The notes below the pieces were generated by a model. It searched no databases, had not been told where the DNA came from, and was given only the letters and a program-made list of their open reading frames with translations. A stretch of DNA of 5,280 nt from Bacteroidota bacterium (GTDB taxonomy: Bacteria; Bacteroidota; Bacteroidia; Sphingobacteriales; Sphingobacteriaceae): assembly GCA_025355225.1 (NCBI GenBank), contig JANYAB010000693.1:1-5280 (forward strand), in the 5' to 3' direction. This document shows, in pieces, positions 1 through 5,185 of this stretch (its first letter is position 1; each line of letters opens with the position of its first letter). A program made the position numbers and the translations under genes.

Positions 1-2
1 AA

Positions 3-347
3 GACCTCGCCAAAAAGATCAGGCATATCTATGATATACATATGTTGCTGAAAGATGCAGCCGTTGCCGCCTTTTTTGATTCAGAAGAGTTCGATAAGCT
101 ATTGAACATGGTCGGCAAAGATGATATTTTAACATACAAGAATAATAACGGATGGTTAAGCGCCCCGCCGCAAAATGCCATTATCTACGCAGAGCCGGAA
201 GTGACCTGGGCAGCGATCCGCCAACCCTACCGTACCACATTTAAAGATTTGGTGACCGGCAGGCTACCTGAAGAGGCGGAGCTTGTCGCAACGTTAAAGC
301 ACGTAGCTGAAAGGCTCCGATCCGTGGCCTGGAACGTCGGTATCTAA
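3..347 (+). CDS. AbiEii/AbiGii-type nucleotidyltransferase toxin, C-terminal part (5' truncated by window edge)
   Basis: The reading frame is open from base 3 to the stop at 345-347, giving 114 residues with no start in view; the ATG at 42 lies inside the domain and is unlikely to be the real start. The fragment opens with DLAKKIRHIYDIHMLL, which matches the 'R.RDIYDI..LL' helix typical of the C-terminal half of AbiEii/AbiGii nucleotidyltransferase toxins. It continues with mixed helices and the tail segment 'FKDLVTGRLPEEAELVATL'. In the family, the N-terminal catalytic domain (outside this window) transfers nucleotides, and the protein acts as the toxin of a type IV toxin-antitoxin or abortive-infection pair with an AbiEi-like antitoxin. 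The antitoxin gene would be expected upstream, outside the window. The call rests on one motif and general pattern, so the family is likely but not certain. The gene converges on the ImmA/IrrE gene with a 68-base gap. Confidence 0.62.
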   Translation, partial: DLAKKIRHIYDIHMLLKDAAVAAFFDSEEFDKLLNMVGKDDILTYKNNNGWLSAPPQNAIIYAEPEVTWAAIRQPYRTTFKDLVTGRLPEEAELVATLKHVAERLRSVAWNVGI

Positions 348-415
348 CAGGGCGTTATGCTCAATAATCATGGAGATTGACCAAAACTCAATAGAGATGT
401 TCAATTAAAGTTATA

Positions 416-1186
416 TTAAGCCTCGAAAACAACACTAAGAACTGAATCATACCGGGGTGTGATGATGCAAAATTCGTACATCGCCGAATCCTCATCATAT
501 TTTCCTAATTCAAACCATGTGGATTTGGTTATTTCTTGTACGGCTTCGTGTTTTGGATAAATCCGGTTATAAACATAAAACTCATTGGCGACTGAATCAG
601 TTGGTACTGCCAGTTTGTTATGATCTGGCACTCTATAGTTCATATCATCCGATTTCTTCCAGTACTGGTTAACGCCATGTTTACTATAGAAAGCAGCAAT
701 TGGATGGCTGCCCAGGTCTGCAAATCGGTAAACAGTTGAGGTTAAACTGGTATTGAATTTTTCAGCCAGTTCCCGAACCAGGTCGGGCGAGAATTTTCTT
801 TGATGGCAGGCTGTCTTAAACAAATCTGTCGGCATTAAAAGTTCAGCTGCAAAATCATTGGCTTGTTTTTCCTGGGGACCTTTTTTATAACCTTCTAACG
901 TACTATCGTCATCAGTAAACGAAGCCGCTTTGTCGGCGTGAAGAATGATATGCCCTAATTCATGTGCCAAAACGTAGCGCTTACGCTGTTGAAATTCGAT
1001 TTTAGAATCAATAGTTACGATTGACCTGCCGCTTTTCATCACCAGCCTCCCGTCACAGTTTTTCAGGTCAGCCTCTTTAACGATGCCATTATGATAAATG
1101 ATCAAGTCTTCTATTGCTATTGAAGATGTATCTTCGATCCCCAACTCATTTATTAGCTTCTTTGCAGCAAAAGGAGCATTAGTCAT
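416..1186 (-). CDS. ImmA/IrrE family metallo-endopeptidase
   Basis: This is a 256-residue zinc protease. The gluzincin-like motif HELGH spans residues 75-79, with His75 and His79 as zinc ligands and Glu76 as catalytic base. The segment EKQANDFAAELLMP (106-119) is the family's second signature, and its Glu106 is the likely third ligand, 31 residues after the first His as in Deinococcus IrrE. Residues 1-70 form the usual N-terminal lead-in, and about 135-155 resemble a small HTH ('LAEKFNTSLTSTVYRFADLG'). Residues 160-256 are a C-terminal sensor-like domain that I cannot name. Known relatives cleave a partner DNA-binding regulator (ImmR, DdrO, CapH) and so switch on silenced genes. It is the last gene of a three-gene minus-strand operon: its ATG overlaps the preceding stop by one base (TAATG). 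The partner substrate is probably one of the two upstream products. No membrane segment or signal peptide is seen, so it is cytosolic. Confidence 0.9.
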   Translation of the reverse strand: MTNAPFAAKKLINELGIEDTSSIAIEDLIIYHNGIVKEADLKNCDGRLVMKSGRSIVTIDSKIEFQQRKRYVLAHELGHIILHADKAASFTDDDSTLEGYKKGPQEKQANDFAAELLMPTDLFKTACHQRKFSPDLVRELAEKFNTSLTSTVYRFADLGSHPIAAFYSKHGVNQYWKKSDDMNYRVPDHNKLAVPTDSVANEFYVYNRIYPKHEAVQEITKSTWFELGKYDEDSAMYEFCIITPRYDSVLSVVFEA

Positions 1187-1581
1187 TATAATTCGTTTTT
1201 CTCAATTTTATTCATCAGGTCAAGCAGATCTGATTCATTCAGGATTTCTCTTAGATCGGCTTCTTCCATTTTTTCCAGGTTGTTAAACTGCAATTGTGGT
1301 GCGCGTTCTCTCAACAGGGATAAGATCATATCCTTTGTTGCAGTTTGCGCAGTTTCGAAAACTGCCATTGCTTTAGCATAAAGGCTTTCCTGCTGGCTTT
1401 TTTTCAAAGCAACCTTTTGCTTGAATAATAAGGCTTTGACTTTTGCAATGCCATTTTTTTCTAACTGGTCCGGATCAAAGCCATCCTCGCGCAAATATTC
1501 GTCCAGCAATCCGGGTTGTGCGCGCGTCATTAGGAATATCTCCCTGTTGAGCCGGTCAACGTCTACTTTTATATCTTTCAT
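1186..1581 (-). CDS. Unrecognised small helical protein between sigma-like and ImmA/IrrE genes
   Basis: A 131-residue, highly charged protein with no family that I can name. It is predicted to be almost wholly helical. Residues 24-60 contain 'LLDEYLREDGFDPDQLEKNG' followed by a Lys-rich helix (KVKALLFKQKVALKK), a pattern I associate with small partners of ImmA/IrrE proteases. Residues 75-131 hold further amphipathic helices rich in Glu and Leu ('LLRERAPQLQFNNLEKMEEADL') and could form a coiled coil. There is no Cys/His cluster, membrane segment or clear HTH. Its start overlaps the stop of the sigma-like gene by four bases (ATGA) and its stop overlaps the protease start by one base, so the three products are probably made together in set ratios. 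Inference: it could be an anti-sigma factor or adaptor for the sigma-like protein and the target of the protease. No direct evidence fixes this. Confidence 0.75.
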   Translation of the reverse strand: MKDIKVDVDRLNREIFLMTRAQPGLLDEYLREDGFDPDQLEKNGIAKVKALLFKQKVALKKSQQESLYAKAMAVFETAQTATKDMILSLLRERAPQLQFNNLEKMEEADLREILNESDLLDLMNKIEKNEL

Positions 1582-2186
1582 AATTGCTTATTGAATAATG
1601 TCTTAACAATTCTTGTACCTCTTTTTATCGCATTATTAACTTCCGTTACCGGGATATCGAAGCCTTCGGCGATTGTTTTGGGCGGGGAACCATCCAGCCA
1701 TTCACAAAAAATAGCATGGTCATCACGTTTCTGCCCAAAAGCTGCGTCGATGGCTGCCCATTTTTCGGCTTTAATCGTAATTTCTTCAGGGCCTTCGATT
1801 GTACGGATGTCGTCATCCAGAAGTTCGTCTGAAGTAACACCTTCTTCATCTTCGTTAGCATTGCTATCGCCAATTTTCGTACCGGCGGCAATGATCGAAC
1901 GCGTCGACGATTTAAAATGACTGGAAATTAAACTTTTTACAATGCCTATCAGGTGGATGGTCACGTCGGGGAAACGCTCAAAATCCCATGTCCTTTCACC
2001 CGTGATCAATTTTTCGATAGCCAGCGCAGCGAAATACTCGGCGTCTACGCTATCCTTTTCAGTTCTGATTTCAAAAAAAGCTTTGTTCAATTTGTAATTG
2101 GCGTATCTCACCAGCTCCTTATAAATCGTGCCCCAGGATCGTTGATCTATTGCCTCAATTTTCTCTATTGTCTTCTCATCTATCAT
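1578..2186 (-). CDS. Sigma-70/ECF-like transcription factor
   Basis: A 202-residue protein laid out like a two-domain ECF sigma factor. Residues 18-95 resemble region 2: 'WGTIYKELVRYANYKL' at the start, then an acidic helix 'AEYFAALAIEKLITG' where ECF factors have 'AEDLVQEAFLRL'. 'FPDVTIHLIGIVKSLISSHF' (72-91) matches the '...WL..I.RN.i.d..R' segment of region 2.3-2.4. An acidic linker follows at 105-137. Residues 139-200 look like region 4: 'IFCEWLDGSPPKTIAEGFDI' followed by 'TEVNNAIKRGTRIVKTLF' is a helix-turn-helix in the usual 'G.s..eIAe.l.....V...l.Ra.r.l' form. It is the first gene of the minus-strand operon and is divergent from the Pycsar operon across a palindromic promoter region. 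It probably regulates its own operon and the Pycsar operon. Overall divergence from standard ECF factors leaves open that it is a repressor built on a sigma scaffold. Confidence 0.66.
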   Translation of the reverse strand: MIDEKTIEKIEAIDQRSWGTIYKELVRYANYKLNKAFFEIRTEKDSVDAEYFAALAIEKLITGERTWDFERFPDVTIHLIGIVKSLISSHFKSSTRSIIAAGTKIGDSNANEDEEGVTSDELLDDDIRTIEGPEEITIKAEKWAAIDAAFGQKRDDHAIFCEWLDGSPPKTIAEGFDIPVTEVNNAIKRGTRIVKTLFNKQL

Positions 2187-2211
2187 TTGATTGGTCGTAG
2201 GTACCTATAAA

Positions 2212-2273
2212 TATATGCTCTTAAAAATTAATATTTCGCCGTGTGGCAAAATATATTTTTTGTGGAGCATATA
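2212..2273. promoter_or_regulatory. Nested palindrome with matching promoter-like halves in the divergent control region
   Basis: Two inverted repeats share one dyad axis, between 2242 and 2243. The outer arms are tatatgctc (2212-2220) and gagcatata (2265-2273), a perfect 9-bp match. The inner arms are atatttcgcc (2231-2240) and ggcaaaatat (2245-2254), 9 of 10, around a gtgt centre. Short A/T runs at 2224-2227 and 2258-2261 also pair. Read outward from the axis, the two 36-base halves agree at 26 positions. Each half holds GGC(A/G)AAAT, about 17 bases of spacer, then TATA(A/T)T: plus strand 2245-2252 and 2270-2275, minus strand 2240-2233 and 2215-2210. This fits -35/-10 spacing for two back-to-back promoters, with predicted starts near 2282 (plus) and 2203 (minus). 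No clean Bacteroidota housekeeping pair (TTTG and TAnnTTTG) is seen. The repeats are read directly; the promoter role is inference. Confidence 0.6.
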
Positions 2274-2313
2274 ATATTAGAGGCGCGGCATAAAAAAAGC
2301 CGCAATATTATAT
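2269..2313 (+). repeat. Inverted repeat / hairpin between Pycsar promoter and first start codon
   Basis: The 10-base arm atataatatt (2269-2278) is the perfect reverse complement of aatattatat (2304-2313). Inside lies a second, GC-rich stem, gcggc (2285-2289) with gccgc (2299-2303), closing a nine-base A-rich loop. The right arm ends one base before the hinge of the ATG at 2315. If transcription starts near 2282, only the inner GC stem would be in the mRNA leader, and the outer arms would act at DNA level; if it starts earlier, the full hairpin would bury the translation start. It could be an operator, a leader structure, or a remnant terminator; there is no U-run after the stem on either strand strong enough to support a terminator. 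Confidence 0.45.
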
Positions 2314-2314
2314 C

Positions 2315-2548
2315 ATGAGTTTAAAAAACAGCAAAAAGGTTTTCGTCGTGAAACATGGCGATGAGTGGGCAACCAAAACAGCCAACACTAAACGGGTAAC
2401 TAAAGTATTTGATACCCAGCAAGCCGCTATCGTAGCAGGCAGAACACAAGCCATTAATAATGGTAAGGAGCTCACAATTCAAAACAAACACGGCCAGTTC
2501 AGAGAAAAGAACTCATACGGGAATGATCCAAAAAATGTAAAAGGTTAA
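2315..2548 (+). CDS. DUF2188 domain protein
   Basis: A 77-residue soluble basic protein that is one DUF2188 domain. 'KKVFVVKHGDEWATK' (7-21) and 'VFDTQQAAIVAGRTQA' (31-46) match the family's strand-loop-strand and 'fdTq.eAi..gr..A' helix. 'ELTIQNKHGQFREKNSYGND' (52-71) carries the family's 'l.ih...G.i..k.SYG.DP' ending. The biochemical role of DUF2188 is not known to me. The gene leads the plus-strand operon and ends three bases before the PycTM-like start, so it should be co-transcribed and perhaps translationally coupled. No Shine-Dalgarno is seen before ATG 2315, as is common in Bacteroidota; the start is supported by full coverage of the domain. Being the first gene behind the regulated promoter argues that it belongs to the system, as an accessory or modulator, but its role there is unknown. 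Confidence 0.85.
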   Translation: MSLKNSKKVFVVKHGDEWATKTANTKRVTKVFDTQQAAIVAGRTQAINNGKELTIQNKHGQFREKNSYGNDPKNVKG

Positions 2549-2551
2549 ACA

Positions 2552-3049
2552 ATGGAGAAAGAACGTTTAAAATATAATATAGACCGCTTTGATACTTACT
2601 ATAATAGTGTCAACAGCAAGTGCGGTGTGTTTCTTGCACTCAGCACTTTTATAGTGGGTGGGCTTGCCACCGCTTACTCACCGATTATTAAGGCGGTTGA
2701 TTGCGGCTGGTGTATTCATGCGCTGATGAGCACAGTCATTGGGCTGGGGGTGACGATCATGATTGTTGTTATCCTGGCCTCTACTCCATTTTTGGACAGC
2801 AAAAAGAAATCATTGTTTTATTTCGGTTACATAGCCGGGATGGAACGCGATACCTACTTCAGTAAATCAAAAGCATATAGTGGCGAAGATGAGTTGGCCG
2901 ACCTGCGCAACCAGGTTTACGACCTTGCAACGGGCTTGCGATTAAAATTTAGGCGGCTGCGCTTTGCCGGATGGCTATTTACCATCCAGTTCCTTTTGTT
3001 TATACCCCTTTTAATTACCCTAATTCATAATTTAAAACAAAACCTATGA
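2552..3049 (+). CDS. pycTM: Pycsar transmembrane effector (PycTM-like, DUF5706 family)
   Basis: A 165-residue inner-membrane protein. 'YNIDRFDTYYNSVNSKCGVF' (8-27) matches the effector family's opening, in which a short amphipathic helix leads straight into the first membrane segment. Hydrophobic segments lie at about 24-46, 56-80 and 138-158. The loop between the second and third (81-137) is soluble and ends with 'DLRNQVYDLATGLRLKFRRL', matching the family's 'dl..qi..ls.i...K...lr.a' helix. In characterised Pycsar systems such proteins respond to cCMP or cUMP by impairing the membrane, killing or arresting the infected cell. Which part binds the nucleotide cannot be read from the sequence; the 81-137 region is the only sizeable soluble part. 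The gene's stop overlaps the cyclase ATG by four bases (ATGA), the normal effector-cyclase coupling. The family call is supported by both pattern and neighbour. Confidence 0.87.
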   Translation: MEKERLKYNIDRFDTYYNSVNSKCGVFLALSTFIVGGLATAYSPIIKAVDCGWCIHALMSTVIGLGVTIMIVVILASTPFLDSKKKSLFYFGYIAGMERDTYFSKSKAYSGEDELADLRNQVYDLATGLRLKFRRLRFAGWLFTIQFLLFIPLLITLIHNLKQNL

Positions 3050-4050
3050 ATATTTTCGAAGATTACTTACAGCCTATCCGCAAGGCGATAGCAGCAGATG
3101 AACTAACCAAGAGCTATAGCAATTTTGCGGGCAGTGGCATCAGAAATAAAGTCAACCTAAGAGCGCTCAATGAGGCTGTACCGGAAAAAAGGCTATTGCC
3201 GAGCCTGGAGCAGTTTGCCAATGCGGTAGGCCTGGTGCCGGATTTCACACAGAAATTGGGGTCGCACCCGGATTTTGCGTATTTAAAGCATACGGAAGAG
3301 ACTGAGGAACATTACATTGTTTCGATGTTTGTCGACGTACGCCGGTCTACACAACTTTACGGACGATATGAGCCGGCGACTGTTTTTGTAATTAACAATG
3401 CTATCCAGCGTGCGGCTATACACACAGCTCTTATCTTCGGTGGTTATGTGCATCGTTTACAAGGCGATGGTTTGTTTGCTTATTTTGGAGGTAAGAACAT
3501 GCCAATTGCTGATGCCGTTAGCCGCGCTCTTCAGTTTGCCAGCGTTTACTCTTATTTTGTTAAGAATGACCTAAAAAACGTTTTTGAACAACAGGGGATT
3601 GAACAAATATATACTCGTATCGGCGTTGACTTGGGTTATGATGAAGATGTAGTTTGGGCTATGGCTGGTATTGGTGAAATCAGCGAAGTCACCACTTTTA
3701 GCTTGCATACCAATCTGGCTTCCAAAATGCAGGCGAATGCGGTTAGTAATGGGATCGTTATTGGTGACTATGTTAAAAAGGAGGCCCCAGCATTGCATGA
3801 TTTTTTTACGCCTGTTTGCCAACGTACCGGCAAAGAAACAGACCGGTATATTTTTGAGATTCCCCAAAAAGGATTTCGGTATACGCAACATGATTTTGAT
3901 TGGCTTACCTTTTTGAAAAAACAGGATTATATCGCAACCGACCTATTAGGCAACCTGCAATTGAAAGCTAAACAAGCAGTCATGCCCAACAGGAACATCG
4001 CAAACCTTGCACCGATTGCAGCCGTTAGTAAACCCTATTATAATTTCTGA
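3046..4050 (+). CDS. pycC: Pycsar class III pyrimidine nucleotide cyclase (PycC-like)
   Basis: A 334-residue cytosolic class III cyclase. The catalytic domain spans about 88-275. 'FVDVRRST' (95-102) holds the first metal-binding Asp (Asp97) and 'HRLQGDGLFAYFGG' (136-149) the second (Asp141, in GDG). 'TNLASKMQANA' (222-232) is the counterpart of the class III 'N..aR' segment: Asn223 is kept, but the usual transition-state Arg is Lys227. Residues 1-87 are an N-terminal extension without membrane segments. Residues 276-334 follow the domain, the last 35 or so looking flexible (ending SKPYYNF). Characterised PycC enzymes turn CTP or UTP into cCMP or cUMP on phage infection. The product here cannot be told from sequence. 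The Pycsar assignment rests on the stand-alone cyclase domain plus the adjacent PycTM-like gene; without that neighbour it would only be an adenylate/guanylate cyclase-like protein. The stop overlaps the E2-like start by one base (TGATG). Confidence 0.88.
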   Translation: MNIFEDYLQPIRKAIAADELTKSYSNFAGSGIRNKVNLRALNEAVPEKRLLPSLEQFANAVGLVPDFTQKLGSHPDFAYLKHTEETEEHYIVSMFVDVRRSTQLYGRYEPATVFVINNAIQRAAIHTALIFGGYVHRLQGDGLFAYFGGKNMPIADAVSRALQFASVYSYFVKNDLKNVFEQQGIEQIYTRIGVDLGYDEDVVWAMAGIGEISEVTTFSLHTNLASKMQANAVSNGIVIGDYVKKEAPALHDFFTPVCQRTGKETDRYIFEIPQKGFRYTQHDFDWLTFLKKQDYIATDLLGNLQLKAKQAVMPNRNIANLAPIAAVSKPYYNF

Positions 4051-4721
4051 TGCCAGTAAAAAGCCAGTTTGAGCGTGATTTTAAAAACGCCAAAGATTTG
4101 TTTCCTAAGCTTGATTACACTTATAATACTGAATACAAAATGTGGTGTATTACAGGGCAGTTGGATATCTGTGATATCAAAGGTGTTTATTGGAACACTT
4201 TTGATATCATATTGGTGGTGCCTAAAAGTTATCCGTATTGCATACCGTTGTTAATGGAAACAAGCAAGCTTATACCAAGGGAGATTGACTGGCATATCTC
4301 GCCTGAAGGTTTCTGCTGTATGGACGTAGAACATAATTTAATCGCCATGTCAAAAAGAGGTATCAACCTTACCGATTTTATTAAAGATAAAGTTTACAGT
4401 TTTTTTGCGAATCAATTATATAAGCTGGAAGTGCAGCATTACGCTGGGCCTGAATATGAACACCACGTTGCTGGGGTTCTTCAATACTACCGGGAAAAAC
4501 ATAACATTAGTAAAGTAGAAACAGTGTTGATTTTCCTGGATAATGTATTGTCAAAAACTGGCATTGGCCGTAACGATCCTTGCCCTTGCGGCAGTGGCCA
4601 TAAAATTAAACAGTGCCATCTGGAGACAATTGATACGATGAAATTACTGGGTGATCAAAAGCTCAAAAAGGATAAAGAAAATATTTTAAAACATATTGAA
4701 GTAAACAATATTGAATCTTAG
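4050..4721 (+). CDS. E2 (ubiquitin-conjugating)-like protein with C-terminal SEC-C zinc motif
   Basis: A 223-residue protein with two parts. Residues 1-130 look like a prokaryotic E2/UBC fold: 'WNTFDIILVVPKSYPYCIPL' (48-67) corresponds to the E2 strand and 'fP..YP...P.v' segment. 'DWHISPEGFCCMDV' (80-93) corresponds to 'HpNI...G.ICLdil', which places the catalytic Cys at Cys90 (Cys89 is adjacent) and the conserved His at His82. Residues 171-190 are a SEC-C motif, GRNDPCPCGSGHKIKQCH, with Cys178, Cys180, Cys189 and His190 as zinc ligands; SEC-C motifs usually mediate protein or ribosome contacts, as in SecA. The final 33 residues are Lys/Glu-rich. There is no E1 (ThiF-like), ubiquitin-like or JAB gene in the window. 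It is the last gene of the operon and starts on the cyclase stop codon, suggesting that it acts on the cyclase. Both domain calls are from motifs; E2 activity is not proven. Confidence 0.76.
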   Translation: MPVKSQFERDFKNAKDLFPKLDYTYNTEYKMWCITGQLDICDIKGVYWNTFDIILVVPKSYPYCIPLLMETSKLIPREIDWHISPEGFCCMDVEHNLIAMSKRGINLTDFIKDKVYSFFANQLYKLEVQHYAGPEYEHHVAGVLQYYREKHNISKVETVLIFLDNVLSKTGIGRNDPCPCGSGHKIKQCHLETIDTMKLLGDQKLKKDKENILKHIEVNNIES

Positions 4722-5095
4722 AATACATGATTTTAGATGTTCATTCATAGTAATTATGCATCAATTGGCAATATTTACCCTCTAATTTTCAAACGCCTTT
4801 TAGTTAATTGAAGTAAAATAGATATCTCCTATGGGCTGTCAACTCTTCCGAAATCTCGGCAATCAATATTTATAGTTCAAAAAACTTGTATTAAGGTTTT
4901 AGGAGTCAAAATAGATTTTGCATAAGCCGCATTTAACGCGCCTTAACGCCAACCCTTTGATTCTACACCAATTTTACTTGCATCTTCGAATTTATTCGCT
5001 ATATTTATACCAACGATTTAGAATCATTTATCCATTGCGTGATTCGTAAAGTAGTTGATTTTTTGAAAATATAATTATTTGAAATATAGGCAGTT
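4722..5095. other. AT-rich intergenic region, no gene seen
   Basis: No open frame of useful length, tRNA or CRISPR-like repeat is visible. The only local pattern is a short repeated taacgc motif in 'tttaacgcgccttaacgcc' near 4932-4950, which has no clear meaning. No strong intrinsic terminator follows the E2-like gene directly; the first one downstream is at 5149-5185. A long 3' untranslated region running to that terminator is therefore possible. Confidence 0.5.
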
Positions 5096-5185
5096 ATGAA
5101 CGATGTTCATGACCCGTCCATTCCGCTAAAAGAGCCGCAAGGCTTCGTAAAACGCTTAAATCATCTGGTTTAAGCGTTTTTTTTT
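5096..5185 (+). ncRNA. Candidate small structured RNA (three hairpins ending in a terminator)
   Basis: Three stem-loops follow one another within 90 bases. The first is atgaac-gat-gttcat (5096-5110). The second is agcc-GCAA-ggct with a GNRA tetraloop (about 5134-5145). The third is the terminator stem at 5149-5180 with its T-run. Such a string fits a small RNA or the structured 3' end of a longer transcript. No clear promoter is visible just upstream, only AT-rich sequence (5060-5090). The role is unknown and the call tentative. Confidence 0.25.
5149..5185 (+). terminator. Rho-independent terminator
   Basis: A 12-bp perfect stem, aaaacgcttaaa (5149-5160) with tttaagcgtttt (5169-5180), closes an eight-base loop and runs into nine T residues (5177-5185). 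On the plus strand this is a textbook intrinsic terminator; on the minus strand only four T follow the stem, so it works chiefly for plus-strand transcripts. It may end the Pycsar operon after a roughly 430-base untranslated tail, or a separate small RNA starting in the intergenic region. Confidence 0.88.

Noticed and set aside
343..360. 'tctaacagggcgttatgc' resembles integron attC core motifs (YYYAAC and GTTRRRY-like)
   Set aside because: The two boxes are far too close to fold as an attC hairpin and there is no integron cassette organisation; treated as chance.
348..415. Possible bidirectional terminator between the convergent AbiEii-like and ImmA genes
   Set aside because: Only a weak five-base stem (376-380 with 388-392) without a T-run could be found.
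1591..1920. Plus-strand open frame of 109 codons opposite the sigma-like gene
   Set aside because: It is antisense to a better-supported gene, is Ser-rich in the manner of a shadow frame, and shows no family pattern.
3571..3891. Minus-strand open frame of 106 codons inside the cyclase gene
   Set aside because: It overlaps a well-supported cyclase catalytic domain and encodes no recognisable motif.
5096..5173. Small plus-strand frame of 25 codons starting at ATG 5096 and ending inside the terminator stem
   Set aside because: The start lies inside a hairpin, the stop is within the terminator, there is no ribosome binding site, and the peptide has no recognisable features.
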